A stretch of DNA of 9,998 nucleotides from the NCBI GenBank assembly GCA_020355945.1, contig CP070627.1, positions 1,052,606 to 1,062,603 on the forward strand, read 5' to 3'. Below the pieces are notes generated by a model, which ran no database searches, had not been told where the DNA came from, and saw only the letters and a program-made list of their open reading frames with translations. Below, in pieces: positions 1 to 5,900 of the stretch. A program made the translations under genes and the position numbers. Each line of letters begins with the position of its first letter. Position 1 is the stretch's first letter. The stretch is from Candidatus Aminicenantota bacterium (lineage in GTDB: Bacteria > Acidobacteriota > Aminicenantia > UBA2199).

Positions 1-243
1 CCAATCTACTGAAAAGGGTCCGCTGGTACCAGCCCTGGCAAAGTACTCCCATTCTCCCTCGGTTGGAAGGCGGTAACCATGAGCAGAAAAATCCCAAAAA
101 ACAGGACCAGGGGTTGTATCAATAACCGGTGAGGTAAATTTGGAATCCCGGTAGTAACAGTTTTTCAGTCCATTTTGTCGGGATAAGAGGTTAGCAAAAA
201 GGACTGCTTGATACCAACTGATATTATTTACCGGATTGCTCAT
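1..243 (-). CDS. Formylglycine-generating-enzyme (FGE-sulfatase/SUMF1) domain protein, 5'-truncated, runs off left edge
   Basis: The reverse strand from the ATG at 243 to the window edge encodes 81 residues. They match the middle of an FGE-sulfatase domain: a PVNNISWYQAV stretch near the start and the hallmark YRLPTEGEWEYFARAGT near residues 59-75. Family members oxidise a Cys or Ser to formylglycine in sulfatases, or act as related modifying or C-type-lectin-like domains; the active-site part would lie beyond the edge. The N-terminal third of the domain, which normally carries the F-x-MG start, is missing. The frame stays open upstream to 312 with plausible family-like residues (PTNKQRGGG before the ATG), then meets a stop at 313-315. 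No ATG, GTG or TTG occurs between 244 and 312. A GGTGGAGGG tract touches the ATG with no spacing, so it is a poor ribosome site. I infer a 5'-truncated, probably decayed gene. The domain call is firm; functionality is doubtful. Confidence 0.75.
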   Translation of the reverse strand, partial: MSNPVNNISWYQAVLFANLLSRQNGLKNCYYRDSKFTSPVIDTTPGPVFWDFSAHGYRLPTEGEWEYFARAGTSGPFSVDW

Positions 244-433
244 CCCTCCACCCCGCTGTTTATTTGTGGGATCTAAAGGGAGGGTGGGTTGAAGGACTTT
301 GAAACAATTTTTTTACTCATGAAAAATAATGTTTCAATATCCGGGAAAACAGACGGTTCGATTTTAACTCATTTAGGGAAAAAAATAATTTAAGGGGACA
401 AGCCAGGATGTCACTAATTATTAAGCCGTGAAA

Positions 434-454
434 TTCTGCCAGAAAATGGCAGGA
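434..454 (-). terminator. Possible hairpin terminator behind the DUF4177-like gene
   Basis: CTGCCA (436-441) and TGGCAG (447-452) form a 6-bp perfect stem with a 5-nt loop, extended by one wobble and one A-T pair. It begins 13 bases after the stop codon of the leftward 467-613 gene. The sequence after the stem in the leftward direction is AATTTC, a weak T tract, so Rho-independent function is uncertain. The rest of 313-466 holds stops in all leftward frames and no recognisable gene. Confidence 0.4.
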
Positions 455-466
455 TTTTAGAATGAG

Positions 467-613
467 TTAAACAATTTGTCGTTTAAAATAATGCCAGCAC
501 CAATAGGTGCAAACCAGTTCCCAACCATCTTTTCCATAATCATTCAATATCCTGGTGGTTCTTTCACTACCACCCCAGATAAACACACATTTGTATTCAA
601 ATTTTGGCGTCAT
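467..613 (-). CDS. Small DUF4177-like protein (48 aa)
   Basis: This short protein starts MTPKFEYKCVFIWGG and ends with a Trp/Cys/His-rich tail, WCWHYFKRQIV. The pattern of an aromatic-rich first strand (FEYKCVFI), a helix (RTTRILNDYG) and a GWELV motif near residues 31-35 is typical of DUF4177-type proteins, small alpha/beta proteins of unknown function. A longer reading to 652 is possible, but a perfect GGAGG with 5-nt spacing precedes the ATG at 613, which decides the start. It lies 41 bases behind the YdeI-like gene on the same strand, so it is probably co-transcribed with it, and a possible hairpin terminator follows. Function unknown; no signal peptide or membrane segment is seen. Confidence 0.7.
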   Translation of the reverse strand: MTPKFEYKCVFIWGGSERTTRILNDYGKDGWELVCTYWCWHYFKRQIV

Positions 614-618
614 ATCAA

Positions 619-623
619 CCTCC
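619..623 (-). promoter_or_regulatory. Shine-Dalgarno site fixing the start at 613
   Basis: GGAGG on the reverse strand, followed by 5 bases and ATG (611-613). It supports initiation there rather than at the upstream in-frame ATG at 652, which has no comparable site. Confidence 0.7.
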
Positions 624-654
624 TTTTTTATCTTCTCTTTTCCCAAAAACAATT

Positions 655-1230
655 TTATTTCAAGCCCAGCTTTTTACCTTGTGCTAAAAGGTCGATCGCC
701 TTCTTTAAGCGCTGCTGCCGTGTTTCTTCTTTTTTTGCAGTGGTTATCCACCCGATATACTGCCTTTTATAGGAAGGAGCTAAATTGTTGAAATTCTCCC
801 AGGCTTTTTTATTAGCAGATAATGCATCTTTAATCCCAGGTGGGATGATGAGTTCTTTAGGTTGAGAAATAACCTGTTCCCATTTTCCATTCCTTTTGGC
901 TGCGTTGATTAATTCTAAACCTGGTTCTGTCATTCGACCTGCTTGTATCATTTTTTCAACTCGTTTCTTATTGGATTCGGACCATTTACTATCTGCTTTT
1001 CGAGGGGTAAATTTTTGGGCATATTTTTCATCATCAATCCGTTTGACAATACTATCGATCCATCCGAAGCACAATGCTTCTTCCACTGCATCATCATATG
1101 GTATCCGGGGCTTTCCTGTGTGTTTTTTATAAAAGATCAACCAGGCTTGTTTCTCTTTATCATGATTTTCTTTCAACCAGGCCCGCCAATCATCCCGGTT
1201 AGTAACATGCAGCATTTTAGACATGTTCAT
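655..1230 (-). CDS. YdeI/OmpD-associated family protein (OmdA-type, 191 aa)
   Basis: The protein is the usual length of the bacterial YdeI/OmpD-associated family (about 190 aa). Characteristic features are the N-terminal W-x-x-W-L-x-x-N-H segment (residues 15-23), the conserved EALCFGWIDS block near residues 51-60, which is the best family signature, the KFTPRK and SKWSE-N segments that follow, and a C-terminal helical part ending in basic residues. Family members have been linked to polymyxin or bacteriocin resistance in enteric bacteria; the biochemical activity is not established. The start at 1230 has an AGGAGA ribosome site 7 bases upstream. That site lies at the edge of the palindromic repeat filling the gap to the AraC gene, so translation initiation may be influenced by the repeat. 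The gene follows the AraC/GyrI-like regulator and precedes the DUF4177-like gene on the same strand. Confidence 0.9.
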   Translation of the reverse strand: MNMSKMLHVTNRDDWRAWLKENHDKEKQAWLIFYKKHTGKPRIPYDDAVEEALCFGWIDSIVKRIDDEKYAQKFTPRKADSKWSESNKKRVEKMIQAGRMTEPGLELINAAKRNGKWEQVISQPKELIIPPGIKDALSANKKAWENFNNLAPSYKRQYIGWITTAKKEETRQQRLKKAIDLLAQGKKLGLK

Positions 1231-1240
1231 TTTGTTATCT

Positions 1241-1316
1241 CCTAATCAAAAGTTTTTGTGGGGGGTCCAGGGGGGCAGTTTTTTCAAAAAGCGCCCCCCT
1301 GGCCGTCGGAGACAAA
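1241..1316 (+). repeat. Dispersed GC-rich palindromic repeat, copy A (76 bp)
   Basis: This copy matches 3170-3253 almost base for base in the same orientation, apart from a net 8-bp indel. It folds into a strong hairpin: CCAGGGGGGC (1267-1276) pairs perfectly with GCCCCCCTGG (1293-1302), with an inner T-run/A-run stem (1279-1283 with 1286-1290) and an outer TTTGT/ACAAA pairing. It starts 9 bases behind the stop of the leftward AraC gene and reaches into the ribosome site of the YdeI-like gene. It therefore occupies nearly the whole 94-bp gap. It could end or attenuate transcription between the two genes, or be a REP/MITE-like element; no ORF is inside. Confidence 0.8.
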
Positions 1317-1324
1317 TAAGTTAA

Positions 1325-2329
1325 TTATAATGGTTTGACCGGTAAGCAGATATCCACGATGTGCTTATTTTCCGGGTGTTCTTTGGGATCGTTGAGGTAG
1401 AGTTCGTAGCAGAGGCGGTCATCGGGTTGGTATCCGCTTTCCGGCAGCCAGCCGCCCATCAGCATGTTCCAGGCATCTTCATATTCGTCAGCAGAGACCT
1501 CACAGTGAGCCACAGCAAACTTACCCCCAGGAACCTTCATTTTACCGATTTCTCCTTCTACAGCCGTATCCTCCGGGACTGTAATACATACATCTGTCCT
1601 GAGCTTAGCCTCATCCGTGACGTTAGGGTCATCATGGTAGACGGAAATACATTTGGTTTCAGGAAAGCGCAAAAGGCCTCTTGGTCCTGCCCAGGTCATC
1701 AGTTTTTTAAACAGGTTCTCAAAAAGTTGGCTGTCACCCTTGTAAGGACCAATGTGACGGACATATGCCACATTAAAATCCGGCATGTCTTTGACTTCGA
1801 CTTGAATCTGCTGCTTCTTATCTTTCATTTTAATCCTCCATATTAAATTTTGATTTTCACCATAATTGTAATAGAAGGAAACGTCGAAGTCTTTCCCAAT
1901 CTTGCCGGGTGCTTTCCGGTTATTGCCATTGGTTTTGCAAATCTTGCTATCTTGAAAAGCCTTCTTTGATCGCCATTGACTGGGGCTCATTTGAAAGACT
2001 TCCCTGAAGGCCCGGGAAAAGGCTGCCGAACCTGAAAATCCACAGTCAAACGCGATATCGGTAATGGAGGTTTTGGGATTAGCAGCCAATTTCATGGCTG
2101 CTTTTTCCACCCGAATCCGTTGGATAAAATGATTCAAAGTCTCGCCCACCATGGCGCTAAAAATGCGATGAAAATGAAACCTGGAAAAATTAGCTACCCT
2201 GGCAAGGATTTCCAGGGAGAGTTCTTCATCGATGTTCTTTTCGATATAATCAATGACGCGGTTGATGCGCGAAATATATTCCTCCCGCAAATATTTTTTC
2301 TTAATGTCATCAATCTGATTTTTACTCAT
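1325..2329 (-). CDS. AraC-family transcriptional regulator with C-terminal GyrI-like ligand-binding domain
   Basis: This 334-residue DNA-binding regulator has the domain order of the Rob/SgaA-like group. Residues about 18-122 form the double helix-turn-helix of AraC proteins: RVIDYIEKNIDEELSLEILA, then FSRFHFHRIF as first recognition region, then SITDIAFDCGFSGSAAFSRAFR and MSPSQWR. A linker leads to a GyrI-like small-molecule-binding domain from about residue 175 to the end, with VEVKDMPDFNVAYVRHIGPY at its start and a conserved GGxxAVAHCE-like segment near its end. Such regulators sense hydrophobic or cationic compounds and activate stress or efflux genes; ligand and targets here are unknown. 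No good Shine-Dalgarno site precedes the ATG (upstream AAAAGAACATAAG), so translation may be weak. The YdeI-like gene downstream is a plausible target. Confidence 0.92.
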   Translation of the reverse strand: MSKNQIDDIKKKYLREEYISRINRVIDYIEKNIDEELSLEILARVANFSRFHFHRIFSAMVGETLNHFIQRIRVEKAAMKLAANPKTSITDIAFDCGFSGSAAFSRAFREVFQMSPSQWRSKKAFQDSKICKTNGNNRKAPGKIGKDFDVSFYYNYGENQNLIWRIKMKDKKQQIQVEVKDMPDFNVAYVRHIGPYKGDSQLFENLFKKLMTWAGPRGLLRFPETKCISVYHDDPNVTDEAKLRTDVCITVPEDTAVEGEIGKMKVPGGKFAVAHCEVSADEYEDAWNMLMGGWLPESGYQPDDRLCYELYLNDPKEHPENKHIVDICLPVKPL

Positions 2330-2348
2330 CTTATGTTCTTTTCATTTC

Positions 2349-2376
2349 CTCTGCGTTCTCTGCGACCTCTGCGGTG
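2349..2376 (+). repeat. Short intergenic array: CTCTGCG three times at 9-bp period
   Basis: CTCTGCG occurs at 2349-2355, 2358-2364 and 2367-2373, separated by variable dinucleotides, in the 71-bp gap between the methyltransferase-like gene and the AraC gene. From memory, near-identical CTCTGCG...CTCTGCGG strings are scattered between genes of many environmental bacteria; their role is unknown to me. Confidence 0.65.
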
Positions 2377-2400
2377 AAAATCACCTTAACTATTACCACA

Positions 2401-3096
2401 TTACCACACCCCGGGTATCAACCGGTAACGTACTTTCTGTGCATACTCTTTATAGCCGGAGAGTTCGTTGTGTAGGGTTTTATCTTCAAGGGCTGTGCGG
2501 AAAAAGAAAAGGATAACAGTTACAAAAGCCGGGATAAGGGAATATAACGAACCCATAGCCAGGGGAAAACAAAATAAAAAAATAATCACCCCTACATACA
2601 TGGGGTGACGAACGTATTGGTATGGACCAGTAGTACACACCTGGTGGCCGCGCTCTTCCTGGATTCTTACCATTTCCGAAAGATACGTGTTTTCTTTCAT
2701 TGTCCAGAAGACAATACTCATCGCCGGGATAAAGCCTAAAAATCCGATAACTTTGATCAGCAAAGGTACTTGTGACCAACGGCAGCGCACCGCATCCAGG
2801 CCTGGCAATACAAAAAGTACCAGGACCAGCAGTGAGTAGGAAAACATGAAAATTTTATCCCAGTGTTTGACGTCTTTTTTCTTCCTGGCGGTCATTCGTT
2901 CTTTAAGTAGTCCCGGGTCATTCTTCTTCATCCATATTATCATTGCTGTTAACCAGGAAAAGTACAGGAAAAGAAAAATCCAGGCTTCCGGCCATTTAAA
3001 GGTGCCTGCCGGCACAAAGATTAGGACCATGAAAAAGATGGTCATTATTACTATCTTCACTGCTATTTTTAATTTGGATGAATCTTTATTTGACAT
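2401..3096 (-). CDS. Isoprenylcysteine carboxyl methyltransferase-like integral membrane protein
   Basis: A 231-residue membrane protein of the bacterial ICMT/phospholipid-methyltransferase-like group. Hydrophobic segments lie near residues 12-30, 38-55, 83-99, 113-132 and 168-199. The family's cofactor signature is clear: GPYQYVRHPMYVG at residues 157-169, where the His-Pro pair helps bind S-adenosylmethionine. It is followed by the RTALEDKTLHNELSGYKEY block (200-218), with a conserved Glu and Tyr, and a C-terminal RYRLIPGVW. Family members methylate carboxyl, lipid or other membrane-associated substrates; the bacterial substrate cannot be read from sequence. A strong AAGGAGG ribosome site with good spacing supports the ATG at 3096. 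It is separated from the upstream oxidoreductase gene by 158 bp containing repeat copy B and a possible promoter, so it may be a separate unit. Confidence 0.88.
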   Translation of the reverse strand: MSNKDSSKLKIAVKIVIMTIFFMVLIFVPAGTFKWPEAWIFLFLYFSWLTAMIIWMKKNDPGLLKERMTARKKKDVKHWDKIFMFSYSLLVLVLFVLPGLDAVRCRWSQVPLLIKVIGFLGFIPAMSIVFWTMKENTYLSEMVRIQEERGHQVCTTGPYQYVRHPMYVGVIIFLFCFPLAMGSLYSLIPAFVTVILFFFRTALEDKTLHNELSGYKEYAQKVRYRLIPGVW

Positions 3097-3148
3097 TTTG
3101 CCTCCTTGTGGTCATTTCCCTTTTACCACCGATCTTATTAACAAAAAA

Positions 3149-3154
3149 ATTATA
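3149..3154 (-). promoter_or_regulatory. Possible -10 box upstream of the methyltransferase-like gene
   Basis: A perfect TATAAT on the reverse strand, 53 bp before the ATG at 3096. No good -35 lies at 16-18 bp, because the sequence there belongs to the edge of repeat copy B. Weak evidence only. Confidence 0.3.
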
Positions 3155-3169
3155 GAATTATGCACCGTC

Positions 3170-3253
3170 CCTAATAAAAAGCTTTTGCGGGGAGTCCAGA
3201 TGCGTCACGGGGCGGTTTTCTCGAAAAGAGCCCCCCTGGCCGCCGGAGGCAAA
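3170..3253 (+). repeat. Dispersed GC-rich palindromic repeat, copy B (84 bp)
   Basis: Same element and orientation as 1241-1316, sharing the CCTAAT start, the TCCAG block, the T-run/A-run centre, CCCCCCTGGCCG and the CGGAGRCAAA end. About 9 extra bases (ATGCGTCAC) after TCCAG break the left arm, leaving a shorter stem: GGGGC (3209-3213) with GCCCC (3230-3234) and TTTTC/GAAAA inside. An outer TTTTGC/GCAAAA pairing is also present. It begins directly behind the leftward stop codon of the flavin oxidoreductase gene, the same placement as copy A behind the AraC gene, which fits a terminator-like or 3'-end role. Confidence 0.8.
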
Positions 3254-3254
3254 A

Positions 3255-4562
3255 TCAGGAATAAACTTCTTTGTCACGAACCACGCATCCGGCGGGACAG
3301 CCCCGCCTCATTAATCGGGTACACCCGGAACAACAAATACAGACCTGTTGTGGGTCCAGGCATCCCTTTTCCAGCAAATCTCTGGGTGCATCAGGATAGG
3401 CAAGGGAACTTCGTCCCAGCCCGATAAATGACGCTTTTCTTTGTGCTAATACCGCAGCCCCTACATGAGGGAAAAATTGCCGCAGCCACGAGTAACCGGT
3501 CCCCACCACGGCTGCCCGGGGAAAATCCCACTGTGTCTTGCCCGCTGCTTTTAATAGACGTAAAATTCCTTCTAAGGGATGTTCTTCAGGTAGAGACCAA
3601 CCTGGCAGCGGTTGGTCAAAGGGCCGACCTACATGGGGATTGTAAGCAGGCACTCCCAGGGTGACATTAATCAAAACACAACCCATTTGCAGCAGGCGGC
3701 TAACCAGTTCAAAGGGTTCGGAAAAATAGATGGTTAACGAGCCGTCAAAAGGCACACCAAATCCATAAGGATAAGGAATACCATCGTAAACATTCAATCG
3801 TACCGCAGTATGAAGACCTGAGGTTTGTTTTTGGATTTGGGTAACCACTTCCGTAAGAAAACGGCTGCGATTTTCAAAAGAGCCGCCAAACCGGCTGTCT
3901 GTTCTTTTGAACGCGGATAAAAGTTCATGGATCAAGTACCCGTGGCAGGCTTTGATATCCACCGCATCAAACCCGGCCTCCTGGGCCAGGCCGGCGGCTT
4001 TGATAAAAGTCTCTTGCAGCCGTTCCAGTTCATCATCGCTGAGAAAAACGATATTTTCCTTATCTTTATCCAGGTAGGGATTGAGAACTGCAGCCAGAGG
4101 CGCGGGTTTGCCTTCCGGTTGGCTGAAACGACCCGAATGGGTAAATTGCAGTACAAGAAAAACTTCATGAGAATGACCAAAAGCCTGGTATGCCGCATCA
4201 CGGGTATGCTGCACCAATTGTTTAAATTTATCCAGGTTCCCGGCATGAAGCCATAATTGATGAGGGTTGGAACGTCCTTCGCGTACTACACTGGTAGCTT
4301 CAAACCAGATCAAGCCGCTTCCACCCCGGGCGTATCGTTGGTAACGCCGGAAAGTGAGTTCCCCGGGTGAACCATCCGGTTCGCTGTCAAACCCTTCCAG
4401 GGGTTGAACCGCCATCCGGTTGGGGATTTGCTTGCCTCCTAAAGTAAAGGGCTTCAGCAGCGGTTCTATAGACTCCTGGAAGGGAAGTGGGATTCCCAAT
4501 TCTTCCGCTTTTTTTAACAGTTGCTCACTTGATTTAAATGCAAAAGGTTCATGTTTCGTCAT
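3255..4562 (-). CDS. NADH:flavin oxidoreductase / Old Yellow Enzyme family protein with Cys-rich C-terminus
   Basis: This 435-residue protein is an FMN-binding TIM barrel of the OYE family, which reduces activated C=C bonds or nitro groups using NAD(P)H. Visible motifs are LLKPFTLGGKQIPNRM near the start (35-50), QFTHSGR (139-145), the active-site region with HGYL (207-210) and RFGGSFENRSRF (224-235), and the phosphate-binding GLGRSSLAYPD (381-391). The tail carries six cysteines (408, 410, 411, 414, 422, 426). C408-x2-C411-x2-C414-x11-C426 nearly repeats the 4Fe-4S pattern of 2,4-dienoyl-CoA reductase-like members (C-x2-C-x3-C-x11-C). Those enzymes continue into an FAD/NAD(P)H domain, but this protein stops after the cluster, so electrons would need a partner. 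The ATG overlaps the stop of a possible upstream 37-aa ORF (ATGA); a weak GGGG lies before the start. Likely cytoplasmic; substrate unknown. Confidence 0.9.
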   Translation of the reverse strand: MTKHEPFAFKSSEQLLKKAEELGIPLPFQESIEPLLKPFTLGGKQIPNRMAVQPLEGFDSEPDGSPGELTFRRYQRYARGGSGLIWFEATSVVREGRSNPHQLWLHAGNLDKFKQLVQHTRDAAYQAFGHSHEVFLVLQFTHSGRFSQPEGKPAPLAAVLNPYLDKDKENIVFLSDDELERLQETFIKAAGLAQEAGFDAVDIKACHGYLIHELLSAFKRTDSRFGGSFENRSRFLTEVVTQIQKQTSGLHTAVRLNVYDGIPYPYGFGVPFDGSLTIYFSEPFELVSRLLQMGCVLINVTLGVPAYNPHVGRPFDQPLPGWSLPEEHPLEGILRLLKAAGKTQWDFPRAAVVGTGYSWLRQFFPHVGAAVLAQRKASFIGLGRSSLAYPDAPRDLLEKGCLDPQQVCICCSGCTRLMRRGCPAGCVVRDKEVYS

Positions 4563-4672
4563 TTTTTATTTGCCCCGGACAGGCTTCCGCCCTTATCATA
4601 CAGCCGCTGGAAAAAATTGTACCATCTTTTCCAGCCTTCAGTTGTGTAGTGCCACGAATCATGTTTCGGCAT
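4559..4672 (-). CDS. Possible 37-aa Trp/Tyr-rich small protein overlapping the oxidoreductase start
   Basis: An ATG at 4672 opens a 37-codon frame starting MPKHDSWHYTTEGWKRWYNF and ending in SLSGANKK. Its TGA overlaps the ATG of the flavin oxidoreductase gene (ATGA), a common sign of translational coupling. A candidate extended -10 promoter places a transcription start about 12 bases before this ATG, and AAAGG lies 3 bases upstream, close for a ribosome site. The residue mix (three Trp, three Tyr, charged) looks like soluble protein, unlike the low-complexity Phe/Ser/Leu run that the same frame encodes further upstream. I do not recognise a family. It could equally be untranslated leader. Confidence 0.35.
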   Translation of the reverse strand: MPKHDSWHYTTEGWKRWYNFFQRLYDKGGSLSGANKK

Positions 4673-4690
4673 CTGCCTTTTGAAGGAAAT

Positions 4691-4719
4691 AAAATAGCAC
4701 AGAGTCAAAAAAATTGCAA
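4691..4719 (-). promoter_or_regulatory. Candidate promoter for the leftward oxidoreductase unit
   Basis: Reverse-strand TTGCAA (4714-4719), a 17-bp spacer ending in TGC, then TATTTT (4691-4696). The TGn before the -10 makes it an extended -10 type. It sits between the divergent leftward oxidoreductase genes and the rightward 357-aa gene. Predicted start of transcription is near 4684. Confidence 0.45.
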
Positions 4720-4750
4720 GAGAGAAAAGAAAAAAGGGGCAAAAAGGCAC

Positions 4751-4779
4751 TTGACAAGAAATGCTTGAAGAGTTAAAAC
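4751..4779 (+). promoter_or_regulatory. Candidate promoter for the 357-aa gene, possibly leaderless
   Basis: A perfect TTGACA (4751-4756), a 17-bp spacer and a weak -10 TAAAAC (4774-4779). The expected transcription start falls at about 4786, the ATG itself. That fits the lack of a usable Shine-Dalgarno site there, since AAGG directly touches the ATG. Confidence 0.35.
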
Positions 4780-4785
4780 TTAAGG

Positions 4786-5859
4786 ATGAAGAAATTAGCT
4801 GATAAAACAGAGGTTGTCCGGTTCCAGGACCTGGTGGATAAGTTGAAAAAAAAAGCAAAAGATTTATCTACGAATCCCAGGTATGTAAAAGATACTCTAA
4901 ATCTTACTTATTCCGTATTGGAGAAACTGGAGAAATTAAAACAAAAAAAATTCGTTCAAGTGGAGTTGAGAATTCCCGAAGAATTGGTAGAAAAACTGGG
5001 TAAAGGAAAAATTTTTCGAGTAGGAGAAATAATTAAGCAAAAAGAAAATCATTCCCTGGTTAAACTCCTGGTGGAAACCAAACCCTCCAATGTAAAAAAA
5101 TTATTAAAAACCAGGAACATTGCGTTTAAGACTGTAGACCTGATGGAAAGTTTATTATTGGATCAAAAACTGGAAGAAATAATAGGCAAAGTCGAAGAAA
5201 TTGATCGAAAATTGGACGCTCAAAACAAAGGTGCTTTAAAATCAGCGGTAAGACAAATGAAAGAATTGCCTTTGATCCAGAACCCGGATACACGAAAAAG
5301 CAAGATATTGTTTATTCAAGATAAATTGAGTCACTGTGAGCATGTTTTAGGTGAACTCTATGAAAGTAATTGGTACAGGTACAAAGCGTTGAAATCAAAC
5401 TTTGAGAAATCCCTCATTTCCAATAGAAAGGAATTAAAAGAAATGTGTGAAATCGGTGAAAAACTGCCCGGGGAACTGGAACCCATCATCCTGTGCAAAT
5501 TTGGCCAGGTAAAATTGTATGAAATGCAGGAAGAGTTTGTCCTGGCACAGGAGAAAGCCTTTGATACAGTAAAATATGTCAGTGAAAAACTGGAAGATTT
5601 TAAAAATGAATTCAGTGAATCTTCCCTGGATCGCAAAAATGAAAATTACAAAAACCCGGCAGATTTTAACAAAAAGAAAACCCTGTTGAAATTAAAGGAC
5701 CAGTTGGTAGAACCCAATGAGTATATTGAATACCTGTTAAATACCACATTAAGCTTTGCAATGACCGTACCTGAAGAGGTATCAGTGGAAGGGGGAGAAA
5801 GTAAAGGCTTTTGGAGTAAGATTTTTTCCTGGATCAAACGATTGTTTTTATTTAAATAA
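4786..5859 (+). CDS. Unrecognised 357-aa helical/coiled-coil protein with amphipathic C-terminal tail
   Basis: I do not recognise this protein. It is Lys/Glu/Leu-rich and mostly helical by inspection. Residues 13-55 have heptad-like Leu spacing (LVDKLKKKAKDL, LEKLEKLKQKK). Residues 56-100 look beta-containing (FVQVELRIPEEL, KIFRVGEII, HSLVKLLVET). A second coiled-coil stretch covers 119-146 (LEEIIGKVEEIDRKLDAQ), and a helical region spans 148-275. The last 17 residues, GFWSKIFSWIKRLFLFK, alternate bulky hydrophobic and basic residues like a membrane-binding amphipathic helix or short anchor. No catalytic motif or signal peptide is seen. The DNA is visibly more A-rich than the leftward genes and lies on the opposite strand next to a toxin-antitoxin remnant, so it may be acquired. 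No in-frame start precedes 4786 because TAA lies at 4774. Possible roles, all speculative, are a membrane-associated sensor, scaffold or defence effector. Confidence 0.75.
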   Translation: MKKLADKTEVVRFQDLVDKLKKKAKDLSTNPRYVKDTLNLTYSVLEKLEKLKQKKFVQVELRIPEELVEKLGKGKIFRVGEIIKQKENHSLVKLLVETKPSNVKKLLKTRNIAFKTVDLMESLLLDQKLEEIIGKVEEIDRKLDAQNKGALKSAVRQMKELPLIQNPDTRKSKILFIQDKLSHCEHVLGELYESNWYRYKALKSNFEKSLISNRKELKEMCEIGEKLPGELEPIILCKFGQVKLYEMQEEFVLAQEKAFDTVKYVSEKLEDFKNEFSESSLDRKNENYKNPADFNKKKTLLKLKDQLVEPNEYIEYLLNTTLSFAMTVPEEVSVEGGESKGFWSKIFSWIKRLFLFK

Positions 5860-5872
5860 ATCATCCGGGTTC

Positions 5873-5888
5873 ATTCGTGTAATTCGTG
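5873..5888 (+). repeat. Short intergenic direct repeat ATTCGTG at 9-bp period
   Basis: ATTCGTG occurs at 5873-5879 and 5882-5888, just behind the 357-aa gene. It has the same 7-in-9 layout as the CTCTGCG array at 2349. Similar ATTCGTGTAATTCGTGG strings are, from memory, scattered in many environmental genomes. Confidence 0.5.
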
Positions 5889-5900
5889 GGCTACTTTCAT

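Noticed and set aside
614..652. N-terminal extension of the DUF4177-like protein to an ATG at 652
   Set aside because: The internal ATG at 613 has a perfect GGAGG at ideal spacing, and the extra 13 residues are not part of the recognised fold.
2846..3427. 193-codon + strand frame across the methyltransferase-like gene and repeat B
   Set aside because: Antisense to two genes with clear family motifs, and it crosses the palindromic repeat. No coding evidence.
4673..4858. Upstream extension of the 37-aa ORF to a 99-residue reading
   Set aside because: The extra part is low-complexity Phe/Ser/Leu from A-rich DNA read in reverse. It overlaps the promoter region and the start of the 357-aa gene on the other strand.
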